In this document: positions 1 to 9,200 of the stretch, piece after piece
Layout: every line of letters begins with the position of its first letter
How positions within the stretch are numbered: position 1 is the stretch's first letter
NCBI GenBank assembly: GCA_943704525.1
Contig: CALSCQ010000683.1
Span: 1 to 29,814, forward strand
Direction of reading: 5' to 3'
Origin: Pigoraptor vietnamica
Lineage: Eukaryota > Opisthokonta > Filasterea
Length of the DNA stretch: 29,814 nt
Made by a program: the position numbers and the translations under genes
The notes under the pieces: generated by a model
Told to the model about the DNA's origin: nothing
What the model saw: the letters and a program-made list of their open reading frames with translations, nothing else
The model's database searches: none

Positions 1-18
1 CACACACACACACACAAA

Positions 19-92
<74 letters not shown>
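1..92. repeat. (CA)n microsatellite in an intron
   Basis: An almost pure CA dinucleotide tract with two small A-rich interruptions near 17-19 and 45-47. It begins at the window edge, so its full length is unknown. It lies in the first intron of the minus-strand SLC35F5-like gene, where the transcript would read (UG)n downstream of the donor at 146-151. Confidence 0.95.
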
Positions 93-151
93 CTGTGCGC
101 GGACAGAGAAAGATGTGACCCCGCATATCATGCACACCGCGTGCGCCTCAC

Positions 152-430
152 CTGCTGCAATTCAGACGATCCGACCCACAAAACGACGACAACGGCAATA
201 ATCACAACGCCGACGGCATACTTTCGCCGCGAGATCGGCCCCGATTCAGCAGGCACGGAGGCACCTTCCTCGTCACGACGGCCTCCGTCTCTTCCCGCAT
301 AGCGGTCCGTTCGCCCATCATTCTCTTCGTCCTCGAGCGTTTCTGCGCTGCTGCGCGCCCGCACGTGCTCCGTCAGTGCGCCCATCTCCACCGACAGGCC
401 CTCCCGCTCCACGGCGCGACGCGAAGTCAT
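152..430 (-). CDS. SLC35F5-like membrane transporter, N-terminal exon (partial)
   Basis: First coding exon of a gene that continues off the left edge. The ATG at 428-430 is the first after an in-frame upstream TAG, and 93 codons follow. The first 65 or so residues are charged and look disordered. They lead into a hydrophobic segment, YAVGVVIIAVVVVLW, followed by VGSSELQQ. This matches the start of the first membrane helix in the SLC35F5/THI74 branch of the drug/metabolite transporter superfamily, where helix 1 ends in a W-V-A-S-S-E-L-type motif. The exon ends CAG|GTGAGG (donor 146-151), phase 0, and the intron contains the CA tract. SLC35 proteins usually have ten membrane helices and move nucleotide sugars or other metabolites across organelle membranes. 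The substrate cannot be inferred. Identification rests on one helix, so the family is likely but not proven. Confidence 0.6.
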
Positions 431-761
431 GGCGTGCGCATCATGCACTCCCTATGGCCTCGATCGAAGTGTGCTCGTTGGGGAAGTGCGCGGCGCGAGA
501 GGACGAGAGAACAGCAAGCTGTGTCACAGCATACCGTCAAGCCCTCCCAACAAAGAGCACCGAAAATCGAAATTGTAACAGTTGGTCACCACTAACCCCT
601 ACAAGGGCATCTCTTCGGCTGAACGCCCAAACAACAGGTCCGTCACTGCCTCATAATTTTGCGCTTGTGGCGACACGGCGCACACATGTGAGTTGAGCAA
701 GGTCACATATATTAGGCGCTGCTCGCTGTCAAGAAGGAGACCACGCTCACGCGCGCGCGTG
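431..761. other. Spacer between two tandem minus-strand genes
   Basis: These 331 bases separate the stop of the RNA-repair gene (762) from the start of the transporter gene (430). The spacer must hold the 3' UTR of the first and the promoter of the second. I see no AATAAA on the minus strand, no tRNA-like fold and no convincing TATA box. Short reading frames across it have no recognisable content. Confidence 0.5.
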
Positions 762-3361
762 TCAACGAGAGGCGCGCGCCATCCGAGAGGCCTTCTGCAC
801 GCACACGTTGTCCCGCGCGATCACCTTCGCCTCCATGCGGCCGCCCGCGGGATGGCCCACCCACCAGTCCCACTGGTCGCAGAAGCGGAAGAGCGCCCCC
901 GACGCCACGCCGCCGTTGCCAGTGCCCTTCAGCCCCACCACCACCGAGAGCGAATGGGGATAGGCGCACGACGGGCCGTGTGCGTCCACAAACACCGCCG
1001 GCCACGCGCGCGACGACACCCCCGCGGATTCGAGCGCGGCAAGAAGGCTCGCGACGCGGCCCCGAAGCCAGCCATCGCATGTCATGCGCTCGCTCTCCTC
1101 CACGTGCTGCACCTGCACAACCGCAAACTCCTCATGCTCCGCAAAGAATGCGTCGGCCCCGTTCACGACGAGGTCCGCCTCACTCTTGCCCTCGCCGGTT
1201 GCATCGACGGCGCGGTCGAGCTCGGCGAGAATGACGGCAAACGAAGACTTTGTCACGTTGCGGGCGCTGTTGCGGACGGGCGCCGTCGGGGTTACAATGG
1301 GCATGGGGTCGTCACGCGCCTGGAAGACGCCCAGCGCGCCCACCGACATGGGACGGGGCCACGGCCACGACCGCACAAAGTGGAAAAAGTGGCGCACAAA
1401 CTGCCGGAAGTCGTCGCCGTTCCTTACGCACGCGGCGACGGCCTTCTCGGGACACGTCGAGCAGTACTTGGAGGCAAGCACGGCGAGCGAGATGCCGCCG
1501 AGGAAGCCAAACGCCGTCGACGCAAGGCCGCGCGTAGTCGCCCATCTCTTCACGAGCACGAGCAGCGCACGAAAGGCGTCGACAGTCCCATCGCTGCCCT
1601 TGGCGGCGTCGAGAAGGGCGCGCCCGTTCAGCCACGCAGCCGCAGCAGCCTGGCTCTCGTCGTCCATGGCGCGCATGTCCTTCGGAGCGAGGCGCTCGAT
1701 GGAGAGGTGGTCGTTGAAGACGGCCTGCTTCGCGCATCGCGCATACTGGACGTCGGCGCAGAGGCCACCGCGCATCTGCACGGTAAGAACGGGTACGATT
1801 GCATCGCGGACGATGCGCGTCGAGAGGACGAAGCGGTCTGCAGGAGGGGAAAGAAGCGAAGCAAGGATAAGCCAAACAGACATTGATCAGCCACTCATCA
1901 ACAGCATGGGGGCGGCCGAGAGCGTGAGCAAACAAAGGCAAGCAATTCTCACAAACAACTGACACCGACACGAAAAGTGACAACACCAATTGGGGCCACG
2001 TACCCTTCTTCGAGAGCTCGGCGTTGAGTGCGGCAAAGAACGCCTCGCGCGGAATCTCATTCGGACCAAAGCACACCAAATCGACGTCACTCGCAGGCGT
2101 CGCAACGCCCAGCTGCACCGACCCAACGGCCCGCACCCCCTCGAACAAGCGAACACTCGCCGGGCACATCGTCGCAACGACAGCCCGCGCGGCCGCGTCA
2201 ATGATGCCAACTGTGAAGTCCGTCGCGCATCCTTCGCTTTGCACGTCCTGCATGGCCTCTGCGCTCTCCGCATCCTCGTCCTTCTCCGATGTCTCCGCCG
2301 ACGCGGCGCCGTTCGCCGGCGCAGAGCGGCCGAGCGCGCTTCCCCACGGAGCAGCCCCGCCACCGATGGGCACAACCGCGCGCACTTCGAAAGGGGTCGA
2401 CGCCGTTCGGCTAATCAGCGAAACAGACGTCACCTCAAACGTGATTGGACGCCACGTCATCTGCCACGAGGCAATGTGCCGCTGCGCCTCCTGCGCCGAC
2501 TTGAACTGGCCCACCGACAGGTGCGGCGTGAAGCCGTTGGAGCCGATGCGCGCAAGCTCATCGCACTCCGGGAACTCGTCCTGCAGGCGCGCCTGGAGAT
2601 CGCGCAGAGGGCAGCGAGTGTCGCCGGGCGGGACGGCCCCGATGTACCGTGCGTTGGGGCGCAGGTAGACGGTGCAGCTGCGGCCGTGGGCAAAGTACGC
2701 AAACTCGCCGAGAGTCACTGCGAACGGCGCCATGTCCGCAAGGGCCGACGAGAAGGCACTCGCAGCCTCCGCAAATCGCTCCCCCTCGTCTTTCACAAAC
2801 GGGTAGAGGAGGTTGATGTGCGGAAGCCACCGGACGTAGCTCTTGTCGTGCACGCTGCGAATCGCCTGAATGGGACCCCACTGCGCCTCGGGCGGCGAAA
2901 CGACGACGGCGCTCGTCACTGCGCGGCCCACGGGCTCGCGGAGAACGCCGCTTCCGAACTCGAGATCGACAGAGAGGGCGTAATGGTCCGAATAGTGCAG
3001 CGAACGCTCGGCGTCAAAGGGCTCGCGGCCAGTCACCGAGGCGGCCGTCACGTGCCACCGCGACGATCGCACGTACGTACGGTCGTAGCGCGCAGCCTCA
3101 CCGCTGACGGACGTCTGTGCCGCAAGCGCGTTTTCGGAGGGATCGAACGTGAACCCATCCTCGTTCGGGTGCAGGGCAGTCCACGCGTCCACCCATTCGT
3201 CAGCGGCAAGAAGAGAGCCCTCCTTCGCCGACATGTTGAAGTCGCCAGTGACAATGCAATCGTCGGGCATCACTGCGGTCAAACAGAGTTAGCGTTAGGG
3301 CGTTTCATAGGAGCGTGAGTGTGCGCATGTGTTGTATGAGAGCGCGCGCGTGCGTATGTGC

Positions 3362-3406
<45 letters not shown>

Positions 3407-3418
3407 CCTGCGTGCGTG

Positions 3419-3452
<34 letters not shown>

Positions 3453-4926
3453 CATACGTGCTCGTACGTCTGAAAAGTGCCGCACCATTGGAGCGAAGAG
3501 CATCGGTGATGGACGAAATCTCGCGGGCACGTGACTCGGACGCGTCCCGGTTTCGGCTGCTCGACAGGTGCACTGCGACCACGCACAGCGACCGGCCGTT
3601 CACGCGGAACATGCCGCAGATGGCGTCCTTGTGACGCGAGACGGGAATGCGCTCAATGCTGAAGGCGCTTTCGCCGAATGGAGGGTAATCGAGGTGTGCG
3701 GAAAAGAGAGGAAAAAGAAGGGGGCGGGGACGCCAATTAGCCACCCGGCGGCAAAACAACACCAACAGACAAAACGGCATGCACACTGCACTCACCGCAC
3801 AAACGGACTCCGCGACAGAATAAGCTGCCCGTACGAGGGGGCCACAGACGCGCCGTCGCCGCCGTCCGTCGCAAAATACTGCGCCCGCACCCAATCCTGG
3901 GCCAGAACGAGCGCAGCAAACTTCGGCGTAACCTCGACGAGGCAGAGAACGTCGGCGTCGGCGGCGCGCAGCATCTCAAACGCCGCGGGATACCGCTGTT
4001 CTGAATACACCGCTTCCTCGTCGTGGATGTCGAAGAGCACGTTGAAGGAGACGACGCGCAAGTGCCGCAGCTGCGTACCAACACCTGCGTGCGCGGGAGT
4101 GTACGGCGATGTGCCCGAGTCCCTCGCCACCCACTGGGACGCCACGGCGTCGAATTCAAACGACGGCATTTCGGTCGAGAGCGTTGAGGGACCGGCATCT
4201 CGCCGTGCGGCTGCGCCATCGCGGGGGCGTCCAGTCGAGGGACGGTGGTCGTTCATCGACTCTGTGTTCGCGACAGCCTGAGGAAGGAGACGCAATCGGC
4301 GTTGGGGTTAATGTGTGTGAGGCGGGGGTAACATCAACGCGAATGCGAGTAGAGCAAAAATACGTGACGAAGAGAAGTACTGGTACCCCTTTCCTCGTCC
4401 CCATCTCTCCGTAGCACGCACACACACGCACACACACACACACATACACACACATATATACACACACAATGCGTACCTGCGAGTAGCTTGGGTGCGCGCT
4501 AAAACGGAGCGGCAGCGTGCCCTTCCCGCTGTCCCCTGACCCAAAGATCACGTCCACGCGACTCTCGCGATCCCACAACAGCTCATCATCCATGCGAAAA
4601 TAGTGCACGCGGTGCCACGGAATGTCGCCGTCCTGCTGCGTCGGCACCCAGCTCAACAGCGGCATCTCAACCATTCCCGAGATGCGGTCGAGATAGCCAA
4701 TACGCACACGCGTGAGATCCCGTCCACTCGGGTTCCACACAAGGCGATCATAGACGTCCTTCGACGTGCGCAGCTTGTCCTTCTTCACCGCACCCTCATC
4801 TTCTTGCGCGGCTCCCTTCCCTTTTCGCCGCTGCGTGCCTCGTGATGCTGGTGCCGGACTTGCCGCATCCGTCACCGCTGGGGCACGGTGGCCGCCGCGA
4901 TGGCCACTATGTACTGCGGACGCCAT
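762..4926 (-). CDS. MJ1316 + EEP + 2H phosphoesterase + poly(A)-polymerase fusion (predicted RNA repair)
   Basis: Five exons: 4926-4477, 4277-3796, 3667-3468, 3272-2004 and 1837-762. They total 3477 nt, 1158 residues, with every junction in phase. Residues 51-125 are an MJ1316/DUF504 domain (IGYLDR, IPWHRVHYF, LLWDRESR), named in Pfam for recognising RNA cyclic-group ends. Residues 222-480 are an endonuclease/exonuclease/phosphatase fold with a full catalytic set: N229 (SFNVL), E265 (LVEV), H344 (VAVHL), D388/N390 (GDFN) and S472-D473-H474. Residues 525-690 are an AKAP7/LigT-like 2H phosphoesterase with HINL (529) and HLSV (628). Residues 740-1158 are a poly(A)-polymerase-type nucleotidyltransferase: GS at 761-762, D773-x-D775, third Asp D829, the helical core KRWATTRG...FGFLGG, the SWPWPRP motif and the RNA-binding domain. 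Inferred role: recognise damaged or cleaved RNA ends, remove 2',3'-cyclic or other blocked phosphates, trim, and re-extend with nucleotides. The acceptor of intron 2 is AAG (3668-3670). Introns 1 and 3 hold microsatellites. Confidence 0.88.
3362..3453. repeat. (TG)n microsatellite in intron 3 of the RNA-repair gene
   Basis: Two TG runs, about 3364-3402 and 3425-3452, separated by a TGCG/TGCC-rich stretch. They occupy most of the 195-base intron 3273-3467, and the sense strand of the minus gene reads (CA)n. Imperfections between the runs suggest an old, interrupted array. Confidence 0.95.
4416..4470. repeat. Interrupted (CA)n tract in intron 1 of the RNA-repair gene
   Basis: CA repeats with CG and TA variants, including CATATATACA near 4453-4462. 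The tract sits just downstream, in the sense of the minus gene, of the donor GTACGC at 4471-4476. The sense strand is TG-rich. Confidence 0.9.
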
Positions 4927-5123
4927 GGTTGCGCGCGCCTCTCCGGGCAACGCCTTCGCTCTGTGTATGTTGTTGTGTGTGTGAAAGCAAAATTGGCAAC
5001 GGATCAGGACGCAGAGATGCCTTGTCCGCCACCCAGTACACTTGAATTGAGAAGTCGTCCCGCACAAGTGCGAGAGACCGCCTTTTTACATGTTCGTGAG
5101 CTAGGGCGTGCACGTGGGAGTGT

Positions 5124-5188
<65 letters not shown>

Positions 5189-5250
5189 ACTTTTGCAATG
5201 GCAGCCTGACGTCATGCCCTTAATTTGATCACGTGACCGTGACGTCATGT
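4927..5250 (-). promoter_or_regulatory. Candidate promoter of the RNA-repair gene with paired TGACGTCA sites
   Basis: Two perfect 8-base palindromes TGACGTCA occur at 5207-5214 and 5240-5247, 33 bases apart, with a CACGTG palindrome at 5230-5235 between them. In known systems these are sites for bZIP (CRE-type) and bHLH or G-box factors. They lie about 280-320 bases upstream of the RNA-repair ATG. The second TGACGTCA and part of CACGTG overlap the last codons of the upstream chromodomain gene. Their use as a promoter is inference from position. Confidence 0.35.
5126..5187. repeat. Pure (TG)n microsatellite in the spacer
   Basis: An uninterrupted TG tract of about 60 bases. It lies between the 3' end of the chromodomain gene (5229) and the start of the RNA-repair gene (4926), within the presumed promoter/5' UTR region of the latter. 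Confidence 0.95.
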
Positions 5251-6166
5251 CCCTGTGGGTTGTGGGAGCGGTCGAATGCAAACACGAGCACGTACAGCGC
5301 GTCTGCGTCCATGGTGAGCTGGGAGCCCGCGAGCAGGTCGCCCACGATGCTCGAGGAAGGAAGGAGATAGAAGCGGAACGAGCCCAGCTTGTGGCTGAGG
5401 ACCTGCAGGAGCAGCCAATGAAAAGGTCAGAAGACGGACGTGCCCATTAGAACCAGCATTCTAGTTGCACACAAATCTCAACAGAGAGGCCGTACGAATC
5501 GCATACCTTCTCTGCGGCGTTGCACCGGTGCACAATCTCTACGCTCTTGGGCGAGTGCGTGACCTGCATGAGGGCGTAGGGCCGCTGCCCGCGCCGCTTG
5601 AGCCCGATGCTCTTGAAAAAGCGCACGACCTCCTGGACCGAACTCCGCACCTCAAAGTGCAGCGTGTCGGGGCTGCGCACGCATAGGGAGAGACGCGCGT
5701 GTGAGCGATAACATCGGCGATGAAGAGACAAAGCGACGTGAGCCACGGAAAGTCGCCCAGTGTGAAAACAAGGGCACTCACAGAGCAACAGGTGCATCCA
5801 CCCAGCCCTCGGTCACGTGCACGAACTGCGACGGGAGCGGCTCGAGGGCGATGTGGAAAGCAATAATGCGGGGCGACCACGTGACGAACTTTCCGCGAAC
5901 GTCGTTGCTGTAGACAGCCGATAATGAGTCAGTAAGTTCGACGCACGGAAGAGAGAAGAAAGGCGAACAAACAAGTGCTGCCCAAGCGTCGCGGGTTCGA
6001 CACCCACTGCTGCACGAGCGACTGCTCGAAGAACGCCTGCGTTGACGGCGATCGCGGCGGGGACGCAAGATGGGACGGAATGCTGGCCTCTGCGGGTAAT
6101 GTGACAGCGACAGAGCCCAGTCAATTGCAAACGAACGGGCACGACGGACAATCACACGACAAGGTT

Positions 6167-6261
<95 letters not shown>

Positions 6262-9200
6262 TGTGAACGCACACGCACCTTCAACTACTGGGCCTCCGTC
6301 GTCTCCACCACCGCTGTCCGGTCCATACTTCGCGTCGACACTGCCGGGCATCGACGCAAAGTCCGTCATCGGTGGACTGATGACGTGGGGAACGACGGGA
6401 ACGCGGCCGTCCAGCGACGGCACTCGACTGAGCGACATGGGCTGCGCATGGAATGCAGGCGAGTCCATCGACGGTCGCCGCACAGCAGTGGGCGCGTGCG
6501 AGAAAGCGTCGGGAGGCGGTCCGTTTGCAGCGGGCGCCCCATGCCACGAGGACGGAGGCGGTTGGTATCCCCCCCTTGTGGGAGGTGCAGACGGCTGCGG
6601 CACTGTGGGCTGCGGTTGCTGTCCCAGTCCAGATGGCGGCTGGTAGCCTCCTCTCGCGGTTTGCACGGGCGGGGGCACAATGGGCTCGGCCGGCGCGAAA
6701 GCTGCATACGTCGCATACTTCGGCGCCTCGGGCCCTGACGAAGGCGGCGGCAACAGATGCCCGCCGACAGGGACCAACGCGGACAGCGTCGACGCCGGCG
6801 CTTGCTCTCGAGAGTTCGTGCGGGAAAGCGGTTGGGTGGGTGCTGGTAGCTGCGAAGTCGTTCGCCACCCGCCCGGCGGAGGCGGTTGGTAGCCCTTGCG
6901 CACTGGCGCGGTTTGGGCGGTGCTTACAGGTGTCTCGTGCGGCCCAGGCGGCCCAACAGTTTCGCTCGAGCCCGCCTGTTGTGGCAGCTGTGCGTTTGCT
7001 GGTGGCTGAGAAGTCGTTCGCCACCCGCCCGGCGGAGGCGGTTGGTAGCCCTTGCGCACTGGCGCGGTTTGGGCGGCGCTCACAGGCGTCTCGAGCGGCA
7101 CGGGCGGCGCGACAGTTTCGCTCGACCCCGCCTGTTGTGGCGGTTGTGCGGCCACCGGCGGCTGAGAGGTCGTTCGCCAACCGCCCGGCGGAGGCGGTTG
7201 GTAGCCCTTGCGCACGGGTGCGATTTGGGCGGTGCTCGCAGGCGTCTCGAGCGGCACGGGCGGCGCGACAGGTTCGCTCGAGCTCACCTGTTGTGGCGGT
7301 TGTGCGGCCACCGGCGGCTGCAAAGTAGTTCGCCACCCGCCCGGAGGAGGTGGTTGGTAGCCCTTGCGCACAGGTGGCACGGACGGCGCCGCACTCGCGG
7401 GGGCCTCGAGTGAAACGGACCGCGCCAACACGGCTTTCGACCGCGCACTGTGAGGCGGTTGGGTGGGCACCGCGGCACCCACAGCAGATCCATGAACGCC
7501 CTGGACGCCCTGCCCCGGATGGACGACGCGCTCGTCCGCAGACGCACTCAGCTGCCTCTGCACGGGGAGCCCTCCGCGATCCTCAGGCGCACCCCCGCCG
7601 GAGCTTGACCGCGGATCCTTCTCGCCTTGTGACGACGTGCGCATCGTACCGTCGTCCCGCCATCCCTCAACATTCGGTGTGACTGTAGTGCGCCATCCGC
7701 CCGGGGGAGGCGGCTGGTAGCCGCGGGGCGCCGTCGTGGAAGGAGGTACCTTGTCTGGCGACTCCTTAACGCTGTGCATCTCGCGCAGGCTGCCAGCATT
7801 CCCACTCCGCCCAAAACTGCCCTTCAAATCGGGCGACTTCGCGCGCGGAACGCCCTCCGCCGCCCGGTTGTCACGTCCGTCGTCCCTCTCGCCGCCCGCA
7901 GATTCGCGGCGGTCACTGCCACGCCTCTCCACCGACTGCGATGGCCTGCGTTCCAGCGGACTGCGTGCGTCCCGCTGATCCCTGTCGCTCTTGTGCTGCG
8001 CGGCGGCCTCACGAGCATCGCGGATGGCGGCTGCCTGAGGGACAGTCGTGGTCCTCCACCCGCCGGGAGGCGGCGGTTGATACCCCTTGCGCACCACAGG
8101 CGCCGACGACGGGGCGACCACAGCGCGCTGGTCGCGTGGCTCGAGGTCTCCGCGCGGCTCCGTTTGGCTGCGTGCCTCTGCGCGCAGGTTCGCCATCGCC
8201 TCGTTACGAAAGAATTCCAGGAGGGCATTATCGCGTGCAGTGGCCGACTCCGACGGTCCCTTCGACGGGTCGTCTCGAGCATCGCGGCCGTCCGCGCGCC
8301 TGCCACTATCCGCGACGCGGCCGCGATCGTCCGCCCTCTCTCGCACGTCACGTTCTGTTGTGCGGGCTGGCAAGTCACCGCTCCTCTCTCGTAGCCGCTC
8401 ATCGCCACGGCCATCCCGATCGCGGTCTCGGTCGCGTTGCTCGCTGCCGCGTGTATCGCTCGCGCTCGTCGTTCTCCAACCCCCGGGCGGCGGTGGCTGA
8501 TAACCCCGTCGCGGAACAGCGGCTGGCCTTTCCTCCGAGCTGGCGTCGCGTTTGTCGTGAGCGACGTCGCGGGCGTCCTTTTTCCCGCCCTCTTGTCTCC
8601 TGTCGCGATCTGCAGGAGGGCGCTCTCGCTCACGCTCCCAATCTTTCTCCCCCTCTCTCTCTGTCTCTCCCCGCCGATCCCTCTCACGCGCACGCTCCCT
8701 GTCTCGCTCGCTCAACTCCTTGGCCCTGTCGCTGTCACGCTCGCGGTCGTGGACCCGATCGCGATCACGATCCCTCTCCCGTTCCCCCCGCCGATCTCTC
8801 TCCCGCTCTCCCAACCGATCCCTCTCGCGCACTCGCTCCCTGTCCCGCTCACTCGACTCCCTATCCCGATCGCGCTCACGTTCACGGTCTCGGTCACGAT
8901 CCCGATCGCGATCTCGCAGCCCTTCCGCAGCCAGTGCGTCCGACCCACGCCGACCGCCACTTTCCTCCCGTCGTCCGCGGGGCGAATCGCGCGATGTTGG
9001 CACCCTCTCTTCGCGCGAATCTTGCTCGCGTCCGCTCCCCCCATGCAGTGAAGCCTTGTCTCTGTTGCTATCGAAGGACCGGCTCAATATGAGCTGGCCA
9101 CCGTCCACAATCGGCTCCCAGTCCATATCGTCCCCACCATTCCTCGGCGACCGTGCGTCCGTGGACCGCCCAGACGAGTCCAACGGCCAGTTGAGCTGCC

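Noticed and set aside
3288-3300. GTTAGCGTTAGGG, resembling telomeric repeat.
   Set aside because: A single TTAGGG and one variant in an intron; no array, so chance.
1990-3318. Plus-strand open frame of 442 codons opposite the RNA-repair gene.
   Set aside because: It is antisense to an exon with clear EEP, 2H and nucleotidyltransferase motifs. Its own protein has no recognisable feature and low-complexity Arg/Ala composition.
5985-6010. GGGTTCGACACCC, resembling a tRNA T-arm.
   Set aside because: No A-box, anticodon stem or acceptor stem can be found at the right distance, and the site lies inside exon 3 of the chromodomain gene.
6865-7370. Evenly spaced repeats considered as a CRISPR array.
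   Set aside because: Units are 156 bases, in frame with a protein, and spacers are themselves repeated; the genome is eukaryotic.
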